Shown: positions 18,676-28,516 of the stretch, in pieces
Layout of the letters: each line of letters begins with the position of its first letter
Position numbering within the stretch: the stretch's first letter is position 1
Program-made: the position numbers and the translations under genes
Notes under the pieces: model-generated
The model's input: the letters and a program-made list of their open reading frames with translations, nothing else
Databases searched by the model: none
Told to the model about the DNA's origin: nothing
NCBI RefSeq assembly: GCF_024357955.1
Contig: NZ_JANEYT010000039.1
Location: 1-46,920, forward strand
Origin: Photobacterium pectinilyticum
Lineage (GTDB): Bacteria > Pseudomonadota > Gammaproteobacteria > Enterobacterales > Vibrionaceae
Direction: 5' to 3'
Length of the DNA: 46,920 bases

Positions 18676-20138
18676 ACACCCTTAATCACACTCGTCCAAA
18701 AATTGGCTTGTTGTACCTTGATCATGTACTGCGCTTTTTTAATCGTTCGAACTTCAAAGGGTGGCCAGATAAAATCGAACAGGTTACTTACCACTGGGGC
18801 AATGATAAAGACCGTTTTGTTGCCGAAGTGAAAGCAAAGAAAATCGAAGTATTGATTGGCAATATTCCGGCGACAGCCTACGAGACGTTCCGGGATATTG
18901 CCCGTGAACTGCCTGGGGTGCGCTTCTTACCGTCACTCGATAGTCAGTTCAGCAATAAATCAAAAGAGAATGTGACCTACTTTTGTGAAAAATACGATCT
19001 GCCTATTCCGCGTACCCGTATTTTCTATGAAGTGGAGCAAGCGCTGAATTTTCTGACCCATACTGAGTACCCGAAAATCGTCAAACGCTCTTATGGCCCG
19101 TCTAACTACGGCGGTTATTTTGTCCATAAAGTGGATAGCGCCGAAGAAGCATTGCGACTGTTTTCTGAAAAACGTTATTACCCCGCCTACATCCAAGATT
19201 TCGTGCCGATGAAAGCGGATATTCGGGTGATGCTGGTTGGTCATCAGCCGGTCTGTGCCTTCTGGCGCCGTCCACCGGAAGGTGAATGGCTAACCAATAC
19301 CAGCCAAGGTGGAAGTATGGATTATCAGGCGGTACCGGAGCTGGTGCTTGAATTGGCCGTTAAGGCATCGAAAGCTGCCAACGCGGAGTACTGGGCCTGT
19401 GATATCGCTGTCAGCATGGACGATGACTACACCATTTTGGAATGCGCCACGGCCTTTGCCGCCTTCCCTTACATTCGCGACTGGATTGGCCAATACTTGA
19501 TGTGGCTATTGGCACCGCAAGACTTCCGTAAACCGTATTTCGCCCATCGCAATTGGGAAGAGTTGGGCAAGATTGATTCCTCCCTATTGCGTACTATGCG
19601 TTATATCGGCTTTGGACAGCCTGACTATTCAACCGATACTGGCGAATATGCCCCTGCCGATGAGCAGTACCGCTTATTGGAAACCCGCTATAAACAGGAA
19701 GAAGAGTGGCCGAGTGAAGCGTGGAACTTCCAAGGCAATATCCCTGCCAAGGTGATTGCTGTCGATAAGCCAGTGGCTGTGCACTCTGGTGTCTCCTTGA
19801 AAGAGATTATGGAAGAGGCTGATACCGGGATTGAACAACAGGGTGAGGTGGATATTTCTGCTGTATTTAAAACTGTTGATGTTACTGTTGAGACCAAGGT
19901 GCTAAGTGAAGAAGAGTTGCTTGCGTTTTTCCTTCAGGTAAAGAGTGTAGGGAAAACCTTGGCCACTGACATTGTTACCACCCTAGGTGCGAGTGAGACA
20001 CTGCGTGTGCTTAACCATCAACCTGAAATACTGATGAATTTCAGAAATCTCAAGCACAAAAAGCTGGCTATTATCATGGATGGATGGCGTGAATATTGTG
20101 CGAAAGAGCAGTGTCGCTATGAAGAGGGTGTTGAATGA
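18672..20138 (+). CDS. ATP-grasp protein with C-terminal helix-hairpin-helix domain
   Basis: This 488-residue protein has an ATP-grasp core (about 100-290) with KIVKRSYGPSNYGG (133-146), YIQDFVPMKADIRVMLVG and GEWLTNTSQGGSMDY, but the metal-site strand reads YTILECATAF: the glutamate is kept, while the usual asparagine two residues later is alanine. Activity is therefore uncertain. Residues about 415-485 (VKSVGKTLATDIVTTLGAS, then LRVLNHQPEILMNFRNL) look like the paired helix-hairpin-helix of RecD2-type proteins, a module that binds nucleic acid or protein. It overlaps both neighbours as ATGA, so the three products are probably made in fixed ratio and act together. Confidence 0.8.
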   Translation: MNTLNHTRPKIGLLYLDHVLRFFNRSNFKGWPDKIEQVTYHWGNDKDRFVAEVKAKKIEVLIGNIPATAYETFRDIARELPGVRFLPSLDSQFSNKSKENVTYFCEKYDLPIPRTRIFYEVEQALNFLTHTEYPKIVKRSYGPSNYGGYFVHKVDSAEEALRLFSEKRYYPAYIQDFVPMKADIRVMLVGHQPVCAFWRRPPEGEWLTNTSQGGSMDYQAVPELVLELAVKASKAANAEYWACDIAVSMDDDYTILECATAFAAFPYIRDWIGQYLMWLLAPQDFRKPYFAHRNWEELGKIDSSLLRTMRYIGFGQPDYSTDTGEYAPADEQYRLLETRYKQEEEWPSEAWNFQGNIPAKVIAVDKPVAVHSGVSLKEIMEEADTGIEQQGEVDISAVFKTVDVTVETKVLSEEELLAFFLQVKSVGKTLATDIVTTLGASETLRVLNHQPEILMNFRNLKHKKLAIIMDGWREYCAKEQCRYEEGVE

Positions 20139-22798
20139 AGAAACAATACATCTCTTATCAGGGCATGATGGATCTTCTGGAAGAGGCTATGGCTAAGTAT
20201 CCGGATTTGATCCGCTTGCAGAGCATAGGTGAGACCCATGAAGGGCGGCCAATCATGATGGTGACTATGTCGCAAGATGTGGCCTATGCGGATTTAAAAC
20301 CAGCGCTGCTTTATACCGGTACCATCCATGCTCGCGAGTGGATCGGTATTGAGCTGGCGGTGAGTTTTATCCAATATTTATTGGCTAATTACCCGTCTAA
20401 CCCGGATGTGGTGGAGGCACTCACCCGAAATACTTTGTACATGGTACCTTGCCTGAACCCTGATGGCTTTGAGTATTCTCGCAAGCACTTTTCGTTTTGG
20501 CGCAAAAATCGCCGCGATAATGGTGACGGGACCTTTGGGGTCGATCTCAACCGAAATTTTGGTATTAACTTCCATCACTCGACACAGACCAGTTCTAATA
20601 TCTACGGTGGCCCTGGACCGTTTTCTGAACCGGAGACACAGGCGATTAAGCAGTTTGTTGAAAGCCGTGACAACATCTGTGTGGCGTTGGATTATCATTC
20701 TCAGGGTAATGTGTTTTTCCCCGCTCATAAGTTTAACCATGAGGCGGAAATTGAAGGCACGGATCTGAACATTCTTTGTGCAAACATGGCACGGGAAATC
20801 CACAAGGTGACCAAGCGCCAGTACGGTATCCACCGTGGTAAGCCGCCCGCCAACCTTATCCATGGTAGTGGCCGTGAGTATTACTATGACAGGGGGATCC
20901 TCTCTACGGTGGTGGAGGTGGGGAGCCGGAACATTCCGGATTACCTGATCAACATGTCGCAAAGTGTCGATGAAAATATCCCGGCTTTGCTTTATGCCCT
21001 CAGAACAAACATTGACTACTCAAAGTTGGCCCCCAGCCGACCGGAGAACTTCTCAACCAAAGACATTACCGCAAATTCGGTCGAGTTGGTTTGGGAGCCA
21101 GGTAGAGAAGACGATGGCTGCTATTACCAAATTTACCGCAGTGAGACGCCAAAGGCTTCTTGTACTCGGGAAAACCTGATCGCGATAACCTCGCAATTAC
21201 GCTATACCGATAAGCAGCTTAAATCCGGTCGCCGCTATTTCTACAACTTGCGTAAAGTGAACCGGGTGACCAGAATCAAGTCGCCATTCGCCCCTGAGTT
21301 GAAAATCAAAACCATGCTTGAGCGTGATGAGTTTTCGTTTACCTTGTTTCCGAGTCCTGAAAAAATCGGTTATGTGGGCGAATTAACCCGTGCTAACAAT
21401 GCTGAACACTTTGGCAATAATTCCCTGTTCATCGGTGTAAATAAAACCAAGGGGATTTGCTATGGCGTTATTGACTATGACATGAGCCGGTTGCCGGCCG
21501 ATGCCAAGATCAAGGATGCTTTGTTTTCGCTTTATCCTATGAACCGGGTCGGGGCGAAAATTGAGAACTACGGTGAATGGTCGGTATCTATTCTCAATCC
21601 GGATGAGATCAGTGATATTTCCGACTTTGAGCAAATCCATCATGCAACGCCAATACAGACGTTGGGGAATGCGATCGACTCGGATCAGCTGACGCAGGGT
21701 ATCTGGAAGAGTTGGCATTTCAGTGCGATGGAAAAAGGATTGATCGAACAACAGCTGGAGAAAGGGCGTTTGCTGTTGAGGCTGCAAGGTCCCGTTGATT
21801 TGCCTATGGGTAATGATTCCCAGATGATGCAGTTTGATATCGGATACGGACGCTTTGGTGGCGGGATCCATTATCGCCCCAACTTGGATTTAGTTTATCA
21901 CCGTAAGCCCTATCAGCTCTCTGTCGGTGCCAGTGCTTTCCACACGGTAAAGGCGAAAGAGGTTGAAGATGGCAAGCTGCAAAGTGGTTATGATGCCAAC
22001 GGTGAGCGTATTTTCGGGGTGGTGGACTTCACTTTACCCCGGATGTCTGAGCAGAGTGATGTGGTATTTACCGACGCCTATTTTGTGTTGGAAAGTGCCT
22101 CGCTCACGGGAATTAACCAACCGATGCGCTTTATGGTTGAAATGGTTGATCTCGATGAGCCTGACTTTGAGCAGCTGAGTACAGGTGAGCCGATTGAATT
22201 TATCGGTTATGAAGTCAGCAGTGAAGGTTTGGCCAAAACAGCGCGGCAGACTTTCATGTTCGATAGTTCTGCCCGTCAGTACCTTGAGGATTGCTACGAT
22301 CAAAACCGCGCGGTGAAGTTGGTTATCAAGGCGACCTCTGCCTCCAAACAGCATGACGCTTGGGTTGAGTGGAAAACTGAATCTAATGACGGCACCATGT
22401 CTACCCAATTGGTGGTCGAGTATATCGAGCGCCGCAAGCAGCCATTGGATACGCCGGACAACTTCCAAGCCAACCTTGAGGGCGGCATGGTCAAGCTGAC
22501 GTGGGATAACCCGCAGGACAGCGATTGGGTCGGGACGTATGTGGTGCGCAATAGCTTCCATCCGCCGCGATCCCCGTTCGATGGGGTGAAGCTGTATGCT
22601 GGTAAAGACGGGTATACCTTCGACAAGTTTGGTAATGCCAACTTGGCCAAGTACTACTCGGTGTTCAACTACGATAATGTACCGAATTATTCCGCCCCAG
22701 CGGTGCTTAAGTTCAGCTCGGATGAAGTGACCACGATTGAGTTTGATGAATTTGAAGCTCAGGACGAAGTTGAACAGCGCTATCGTCAAGGTGACTAG
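20135..22798 (+). CDS. Multidomain M14 zinc carboxypeptidase without signal peptide
   Basis: Residues 1-295 form an M14 carboxypeptidase: zinc ligands H65 and E68 (HARE) and H188 (DYHSQG), substrate arginine in DLNRNFG (R140), the tyrosine region GREYYYDRG (247-254), and catalytic E261 (TVVEVG). It is followed by an FN3-like domain (about 303-395), two stretches resembling DNRLRE-type beta domains (about 400-595 and 600-770), and a last FN3-like domain (773-860). Such appendages are usual on exported enzymes, yet the N-terminus MKKQYISYQGMMDLLEEAM has no signal peptide or membrane segment. It is the third gene of the ATP-grasp operon (ATGA overlap). A role in trimming residues added by the ligases, like eukaryotic deglutamylases, is an inference. 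Confidence 0.85.
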   Translation: MKKQYISYQGMMDLLEEAMAKYPDLIRLQSIGETHEGRPIMMVTMSQDVAYADLKPALLYTGTIHAREWIGIELAVSFIQYLLANYPSNPDVVEALTRNTLYMVPCLNPDGFEYSRKHFSFWRKNRRDNGDGTFGVDLNRNFGINFHHSTQTSSNIYGGPGPFSEPETQAIKQFVESRDNICVALDYHSQGNVFFPAHKFNHEAEIEGTDLNILCANMAREIHKVTKRQYGIHRGKPPANLIHGSGREYYYDRGILSTVVEVGSRNIPDYLINMSQSVDENIPALLYALRTNIDYSKLAPSRPENFSTKDITANSVELVWEPGREDDGCYYQIYRSETPKASCTRENLIAITSQLRYTDKQLKSGRRYFYNLRKVNRVTRIKSPFAPELKIKTMLERDEFSFTLFPSPEKIGYVGELTRANNAEHFGNNSLFIGVNKTKGICYGVIDYDMSRLPADAKIKDALFSLYPMNRVGAKIENYGEWSVSILNPDEISDISDFEQIHHATPIQTLGNAIDSDQLTQGIWKSWHFSAMEKGLIEQQLEKGRLLLRLQGPVDLPMGNDSQMMQFDIGYGRFGGGIHYRPNLDLVYHRKPYQLSVGASAFHTVKAKEVEDGKLQSGYDANGERIFGVVDFTLPRMSEQSDVVFTDAYFVLESASLTGINQPMRFMVEMVDLDEPDFEQLSTGEPIEFIGYEVSSEGLAKTARQTFMFDSSARQYLEDCYDQNRAVKLVIKATSASKQHDAWVEWKTESNDGTMSTQLVVEYIERRKQPLDTPDNFQANLEGGMVKLTWDNPQDSDWVGTYVVRNSFHPPRSPFDGVKLYAGKDGYTFDKFGNANLAKYYSVFNYDNVPNYSAPAVLKFSSDEVTTIEFDEFEAQDEVEQRYRQGD

Positions 22799-22826
22799 CC
22801 ACCGTTAGTGATTTGTTGATATGAAA

Positions 22827-22864
22827 AAGCCGCCAGCGTGAAATACACTCTGGCGGCTTGTTTT
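22827..22864. terminator. Bidirectional terminator
   Basis: A perfect 10-bp stem (AAGCCGCCAG / CTGGCGGCTT, 22827-22836 and 22850-22859) has GTTTTATT after it on the plus strand and a T-run on the minus strand. It separates the convergent M14 operon and AsmA gene. Confidence 0.85.
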
Positions 22865-22907
22865 ATTAGACTATTACTTTACGGGGGTCATATCACACTA
22901 GCCCGTT

Positions 22908-25900
22908 TTAACTCTGCCCCTGCCAGATCAACTCACATTGATGGCTACCATCTTGAGCAATCGGCTTTTCAACCAACCAGCGCAGTGGCGAGACGACAGG
23001 GCTGGTGGTGAAACGAACCGAGGTCTCCATAATCGCTGATAGCGGCACCGAGAAGTCGAAATCTTCAAACTTGCCAAAGACTTCGACTGGTGTTTGCAGA
23101 CTGAAAATCTGCGCGCGTTTCGACTGGGGGCGCAGGTACAGGGCAAAGTCACGGTTGGCATAGCTGGCATCGAACTTACCATTGACCTGAATACGCGTCG
23201 TATCAAGCAGCAAGTCGCGTTGGCTCATGGTGCCTTGCTTAATATCTAACCCCGCGGCAACACAATTAAGTACCGATGGATCGTTGTTGGTAAAGTTCGG
23301 AATAATGGCATCGGTCAAGCTTACCGCCCAAAGATCGATCAAGTCTGACTCAAATTCCTGCGGCCATGCGGCAAAGCCGATAAAACCGTTGGCGTTGTTC
23401 ATCAGGCTATCTGGCGAATTAGCCAAACTGGTTAGGTTGAACTGGGTGGAAATATTGCCATACATGCCGCTTTCCGGTGCCAGACGGCGGGCAAGAACCC
23501 CATAGTCGAAATTCTCGACATGGCCGTTTAGCTGGATATCAAACATATCACCCTGGGCTTTAATTTGGCTTGTCATCTCGACATTACCGCCCGGCAGCTG
23601 GATAGTCATCGGTTTGAGGTTGAACACGCCGTTTTCAAGCGCCCAGTGCAATTGACCTGCACCTAGCCAGTCTTCACCGGAACGTACTTCATCGACATCC
23701 AGCGAGAAGTTGGTATTGAGTATGTCGAGGCCATCGGTACTGATCAACGCCGTATTCTGGTTGTCATCAAGGGGTTGGTTGGTGTCCGATGTGCTTTCTT
23801 TTTCCCATGCCTGCCAGTCGCCTACTTTGAAGTCGTCGAGTTGGATATAGGGTGCGCGGAAAGCCAGCTCTAGGCGAGGGCGTTGCTCTGCCTTGAGTGG
23901 CGGTAGCCAAGCGCCTTTACCGGTTAGTTGACTGTCGTTGACCTGTACCTTCATGTCGTTGAGGTGGTAGCCCTTGTTATCCATCGATAGGCTGGCAGCC
24001 AGAGTGATCGGCCCATAAGGTGGTAGGTCAATATCGCTGAAGGGTTCGAGTCTATCGAGGTTGGGTGTAAACACTTCAAAGGTCAGGTTGAGCGCTCGCG
24101 GATCAATCGGCAGGCTGAGATTGGAGCTGGCGTCAAATCGCATGTCACCTAAGTTGGCAGCCAGTGATACCGGCAGTGTCGAGCGGCCATCATTGGCTTC
24201 CTTGAGGGAAATCGATGATAGCTTGAATGATGCTGCTTTGCCTGCGGCCATTCCGTTAATCGTCAGGCGAGTCGCAGTGTCTGGTCCGGTCACAAACCGG
24301 CCTTGATCCAACTTAACGGTTAGCGCTTTGCCGGTGTAGCTATCGGCGATATTGGCATGGCCACCAACCAATGCCGCATCAACCTCGGTATGTTCCATCA
24401 ATTCTAGAATGGATCGCCCTGACAGAGAGACAGCCAGCTCGGCACGATCCAAGCGCATATCGAAGTCATCAGTAACATCGAATCGGCTCAGAATCGCCCC
24501 GATATCCGGTTGGTTGACCGCAAGGTTGAGCTCTGCATCAATATTGGCAGCATCGACGCCTAAAGTCAGGTCTCCTTTGTAGGTACTGCCCGCAAAGCTG
24601 GCGCTGATCGGTGCTTTATTCATCTTGCCATCACGGACCTGGCCGCTGAAGGATAAGTTGTCTAGCTGCTGATCAGCCCATTTTAGTTTGTCGGCACGGA
24701 AGGTTAGATCGGCATCGGCAATCACCAGTTCGCTACCCAGCAACGGCACATCCAAGTTCACCCCTTGGGTCGGCACGGTTTGTTCGACCTGCGGCAGTTC
24801 GTCATCATTGATGAACTGGCCAAACTGGGTGAAATCCAACTGCGAGAATTGAGCGTCCATCACCAGGAAAGGACGCTGTTGATCCGGTTGCCAGCGCAAA
24901 GTGACATCGCCGTAGCTCTCTAGCAAGGCGAGATTTGGCATGGCGAGATCGATCCAGCCATTTTGGTAATTAAGCTTACCGTCAATGTTGATGGTGCCGG
25001 AGATATTGGTTTGGGTACCCAGCCAAGGATTGAGCAGGCTGGCATTATCACTGTTGACCTTAAGATCAAACCAGCTGCCTTCCTCCCAGCGGGTATGCTT
25101 TAGGAGCCCCTTGGCTTCGACAGAAATCGCCGGAGAGTCAAAGGTCAGAGTCGTTGGCCAGTCCCTGCCCATCATAATATCTTGTAAAGTACCCGCTTGG
25201 GCTTGGATATGGGCGGGTATGCCCATCAATTGGCCTTGGATATCGGATGTGAACTGACGATTAATACCGGCATTGAGTCTGGCTTGGTCAATGCTGAAGC
25301 TGGCTTCGCTACCCCATTCGACCAATGCTTTGTCGACGGCTAGGGACAACTCGGCGCGCTCTAACCACTCACTGAGCTTGGTGCCGTTGGTCGTAACGGC
25401 AAGTTCTGCACGATCCAAATGACCGCGTGAATATGGGATACCTGTGATCCAGTGGGCCATTTCGCCCAACGGTGATTGTTCGGCGCCAAGCCTGATATCC
25501 AAATTGGACACCCAACCTGTCGCATCGAGTGATGCCTTACCGCGAAAAGGCACCTCGGCAATATCAGCGGTCATCGGAGCTGATAATACTCCGGCTTTGC
25601 CGTTTACCGACAGGGATAGACGTTCAACGGGCGTACCCAGGCCTTTGATCTCATCAATTGAAAGATCGACCCGGGTCGTGGTTTTTTCCAGCCATTGTTC
25701 AAGGGCTCGTTGCAGAGGTGATTGCTGGGGAGGGGCTGCAAATGCACGCATCATCGGTTGCGGTGCTGGCTGGAGCCAAGGGCGTAGGTCAATTAATGGG
25801 ATATTCAGCTCACCATCAATGACGTTATGTTCGCCCAGCTCGATATCCAAGTAGCCAGCGCCGTGGGTGATTGGGCTATCGATAATAAGATCACTGATCG

Positions 25901-26885
25901 TGATAGTGCTGGTGTTGGCATTGACGTGGGTAGTCACCGTCAGCGGTGCTGCGTGCTTAACATCTAATCCGAACATGGCTTCAATGGGCCCGGTATCTTG
26001 CCATTGCAGGCTGATATCGGCATTGAGGCTATCAGACGTGTCGGCATCAATATTGAGCTCGGCACCGGCAAACGAACCTCTGGCTTTCACTTTGCCGGTC
26101 TGCTGGTTGATGAGCTGCTCCAGATCACCAGTTAGCTGAATATCATAAGGCTGGCCGAGCATCGCCCCTTTGGCCGTAAACTCCCATTCATTGCCGGGCT
26201 GGCTGAGATTGAGAGAATCGAGATACCAGTCGAAATACTGACTTTGGCTTTGGTCTTCGAAAACCACGGATAAATTGCTGGCACTGATACGGTCAGTGAG
26301 TGCTAACTTGAAAGCAGAGCCTTCATCTGCAGGATGACTATTTGCAGAGTTACCATCGGCAGAGTCGTCTGTGCTTGACGCTGAGGTTGGCGCACCAAGC
26401 AACCAGTTTGTTTGGCCGTTATGGGCTTTGGCAAGGTGGAGGTTGATGTTTTCAAGTTCAAGGTAATCAACCGCTAATGTCCTTTTAAGCAGTGGTAGCA
26501 CGGCCACTTTGGCGTTGATCTTGCCTGAGGCTAACATCGGTTGCCTTTCAAAGGCATCAATATTGTCGATGTGTACACCTTCAAGGTGAACCTCAGGACG
26601 GAATGACAGTACCAGCCCCATCTTCCCGTCGATATGGGTTTCTCGGTCGAGGTTGGTGGTTAGCCACTGATTAATATCGTCACGGTATGGCGTTAAGTCA
26701 ACTTGGATTCCCACGGCAAGGGCTGCGGTGATAATCGCTGTGGGAGTGAGTAAACCAAGCCCTACCCACTTACTGATTTTCTTTAAGGGTGACTTTACCG
26801 TTTTTGTCGGTGTCGCTGTGCTCGTTAGGGCCGCTGGCGACTTTGGCTGCGCATTAGCAGCATGGTTGTTATTTTCTGGGCGCAT
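22908..26885 (-). CDS. AsmA-family protein
   Basis: This 1325-residue protein has one N-terminal membrane anchor (about 40-60), preceded by a Lys-, Pro- and Thr-rich tail, and then a long, repetitive beta-rich periplasmic part. The N-terminal AsmA signature follows the anchor (DLTPYRDDINQWLTTNLDRE, then THIDGKMGLVLSFRPEVHLE). The C-terminal AsmA domain is also visible (SGMYGNISTQFNLTSLANSP, then LRPQSKRAQIFSLQTPVEVF). AsmA-like proteins bridge inner and outer membrane and carry or regulate phospholipid transport. The frame is intact. No partner genes adjoin it. It is larger than E. coli AsmA (617 residues), nearer the size of its large paralogues. Confidence 0.85.
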   Translation of the reverse strand: MRPENNNHAANAQPKSPAALTSTATPTKTVKSPLKKISKWVGLGLLTPTAIITAALAVGIQVDLTPYRDDINQWLTTNLDRETHIDGKMGLVLSFRPEVHLEGVHIDNIDAFERQPMLASGKINAKVAVLPLLKRTLAVDYLELENINLHLAKAHNGQTNWLLGAPTSASSTDDSADGNSANSHPADEGSAFKLALTDRISASNLSVVFEDQSQSQYFDWYLDSLNLSQPGNEWEFTAKGAMLGQPYDIQLTGDLEQLINQQTGKVKARGSFAGAELNIDADTSDSLNADISLQWQDTGPIEAMFGLDVKHAAPLTVTTHVNANTSTITISDLIIDSPITHGAGYLDIELGEHNVIDGELNIPLIDLRPWLQPAPQPMMRAFAAPPQQSPLQRALEQWLEKTTTRVDLSIDEIKGLGTPVERLSLSVNGKAGVLSAPMTADIAEVPFRGKASLDATGWVSNLDIRLGAEQSPLGEMAHWITGIPYSRGHLDRAELAVTTNGTKLSEWLERAELSLAVDKALVEWGSEASFSIDQARLNAGINRQFTSDIQGQLMGIPAHIQAQAGTLQDIMMGRDWPTTLTFDSPAISVEAKGLLKHTRWEEGSWFDLKVNSDNASLLNPWLGTQTNISGTINIDGKLNYQNGWIDLAMPNLALLESYGDVTLRWQPDQQRPFLVMDAQFSQLDFTQFGQFINDDELPQVEQTVPTQGVNLDVPLLGSELVIADADLTFRADKLKWADQQLDNLSFSGQVRDGKMNKAPISASFAGSTYKGDLTLGVDAANIDAELNLAVNQPDIGAILSRFDVTDDFDMRLDRAELAVSLSGRSILELMEHTEVDAALVGGHANIADSYTGKALTVKLDQGRFVTGPDTATRLTINGMAAGKAASFKLSSISLKEANDGRSTLPVSLAANLGDMRFDASSNLSLPIDPRALNLTFEVFTPNLDRLEPFSDIDLPPYGPITLAASLSMDNKGYHLNDMKVQVNDSQLTGKGAWLPPLKAEQRPRLELAFRAPYIQLDDFKVGDWQAWEKESTSDTNQPLDDNQNTALISTDGLDILNTNFSLDVDEVRSGEDWLGAGQLHWALENGVFNLKPMTIQLPGGNVEMTSQIKAQGDMFDIQLNGHVENFDYGVLARRLAPESGMYGNISTQFNLTSLANSPDSLMNNANGFIGFAAWPQEFESDLIDLWAVSLTDAIIPNFTNNDPSVLNCVAAGLDIKQGTMSQRDLLLDTTRIQVNGKFDASYANRDFALYLRPQSKRAQIFSLQTPVEVFGKFEDFDFSVPLSAIMETSVRFTTSPVVSPLRWLVEKPIAQDGSHQCELIWQGQS

Positions 26886-27196
26886 AATGATTGCAAGAAG
26901 GCGAAAGACAAAAGAAAAAGCACGGCGAAGGTAGCCTGTGCGCTATTTTGGATGTTGTTTTATTAGTAGCATCAACCATATCATGAAATGGGTTTGGTAG
27001 GCATCAGGGAGAAGGGAATTTACACACCATTGACGGTTGTGTCTGGCTATTTACACGCTGTAAATATCCATTAATTACATTAATGAGAACAACGGTTTCC
27101 AACGGTTTTATACCAACCTACATAAATATTTGATCAACTACTTATCCAGATTGGGATTAGTCATCTGTGGGGGAGGGCGTAAAAAACGCAGATAAA
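26886..27196. other. Gene-free stretch
   Basis: It contains the presumed AsmA promoter near 26900-27000. No gene, repeat or known RNA is visible. Confidence 0.4.
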
Positions 27197-27223
27197 AAAA
27201 CAGCCGGCAATGCCGGCTGTTTT
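27197..27223 (-). terminator. Terminator of the yebC-like gene
   Basis: AAAACAGCCGGC / GCCGGCTGTTTT with a 3-base loop (27197-27208 and 27212-27223), flanked by an A-run and a T-run, terminates on either strand. It starts 16 bp after the yebC-like stop. Confidence 0.9.
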
Positions 27224-27238
27224 TCCGAGAATAACGAC

Positions 27239-27961
27239 TTACTCTGCGATTTCTGCGTTGTGGTAAACGTTCTGCACGTCGTCACAATCGTTTAGCGCAT
27301 CAAGGAATTTCTCGAATTTCGCCACGTCTTCACCTGAAATTTCAGTCATGGTTTGAGGTACGAAAGAAATTTCTTCAACGTCTAGCGTTACTTCAGGCAT
27401 GGTTGCAGCGAGTGCACTTTTGATCTTGAAGAACTCAGTGTGCGGAGCGAATACAGTGATTACGCCGTCCTCACACTCGATGTCAGATACGTCAGCATCT
27501 TCCATCATCAGGTTCTCAAGTACTGCTTCCTCGTCGTCACCGTTGAACTGGAATACAGCCTGGTGCTCGAACATGTGAGCCGCGGTACCTGGAGAGCCAA
27601 TTTTAGCGTTGTTCTTAACGAATGCCTGACGAACGTCCATGAAAGTACGGTTGTTGTTGTCGGTTAGACAGTCAACGATCACCATAGTGTTACCAGGACC
27701 AAAACCTTCATAGCGAGCAGTTGCGAAATCTTCACCGCCGCCGCCTTTTGCCTTGTCGATCGCTTTGTCGATAACATGGCTAGGCACCTGATCTTTTTTG
27801 GCTTTCTCGATCATGCGTTTTAGGGAAAGGTTAGTGTCAGGGTCAATACCACCGTTTTTCGCAATAACGTAAATTTCTTTACCGTACTTTGAATAAACTT
27901 TGATTTTAGCGCCCTGAGTTTTCGCCATCGAGGCTTTACGGACTTCGAAACTGCGTCCCAT
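27239..27961 (-). CDS. YebC/TACO1-family protein, YeeN-like paralogue
   Basis: This 240-residue protein has the three-domain YebC fold: [19 protein letters not shown] start, [20 protein letters not shown] and [14 protein letters not shown] around residues 48-78, [20 protein letters not shown], and C-terminal [17 protein letters not shown]. The lysine-rich start with [16 protein letters not shown] is like E. coli YeeN rather than YebC. Family members act as transcription regulators or help translation of proline-rich stretches. The ATG at 27961 is preferred because GAGAG lies eight bases upstream; a GTG at 27970 is too close to it. Confidence 0.9.
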   Translation of the reverse strand: MGRSFEVRKASMAKTQGAKIKVYSKYGKEIYVIAKNGGIDPDTNLSLKRMIEKAKKDQVPSHVIDKAIDKAKGGGGEDFATARYEGFGPGNTMVIVDCLTDNNNRTFMDVRQAFVKNNAKIGSPGTAAHMFEHQAVFQFNGDDEEAVLENLMMEDADVSDIECEDGVITVFAPHTEFFKIKSALAATMPEVTLDVEEISFVPQTMTEISGEDVAKFEKFLDALNDCDDVQNVYHNAEIAE

Positions 27962-28180
27962 AGGAATCACTCTCTTTTAGATATTTGGGATTTCTGTTGG
28001 AGGCGGATTTTATCAGCAACCGAGGCGGTCTGGCTAGGGTTTATAGTGTTATTCAGGCAGGGATTGCTGGAGTAGATCAATTTCTGTTTTGAAATTTGAA
28101 CCAATATTCTCAAACTCGGTAGATTAATAGCGTTGAAAACGGTACAAAGCAAACAAGTAATATAAAGAGGCCAAAGACTC

Positions 28181-28483
28181 ATGAAAATTGTTGCGGTTAC
28201 CGCTTGCCCGACAGGGATTGCCCATACCTATATGGCGGCATCAGAGTTAACCAAAGCTGCCCAACAGCTTGGTGTTCAAATGATGGTTGAGACTCAAGGC
28301 GCAATGGGAATTGAAAATCAGCTGAGTTTTCAGGATATCGGCCGGGCTGATGTAGTGCTGATTGCTTCTGATATTGAAATTGAGCACCGTGCACGCTTTA
28401 CCGGCAGTAAGATCCATTGTGTGACGGTTGAAGAGGTTCTTATCGATCCTGCTGGCGTGATTAATCGCTGTAAAGAGCTTTGA
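28181..28483 (+). CDS. PTS fructose-type EIIB component
   Basis: This free-standing 100-residue EIIB domain has the phosphocysteine C9 in TACPTGIAHTYMAA and the usual alpha/beta alternation. It would take phosphate from an EIIA and pass it to the sugar through an EIIC. No EIIC is adjacent; the nearest partner is the EIIABC gene 2 kb downstream. The next gene, an HPr-like/EIIA fusion, begins 33 bp later in the same direction, so the two are likely co-transcribed. GAGG lies 10 bases before the ATG. Confidence 0.88.
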   Translation: MKIVAVTACPTGIAHTYMAASELTKAAQQLGVQMMVETQGAMGIENQLSFQDIGRADVVLIASDIEIEHRARFTGSKIHCVTVEEVLIDPAGVINRCKEL

Positions 28484-28516
28484 TTCCAGTAAGATATTGA
28501 ACGGCAGACGCGAGCG

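Noticed and set aside
22034..22789. Long minus-strand frame of 251 codons under the M14 gene
   Set aside because: Antisense shadow of the carboxypeptidase C-terminus; no start signals or motifs.
27967..28182. Minus-strand 71-residue frame between yebC-like and EIIB genes
   Set aside because: It overlaps the yebC-like ribosome site and promoter region, has no motif, and its composition fits noncoding AT-rich DNA.
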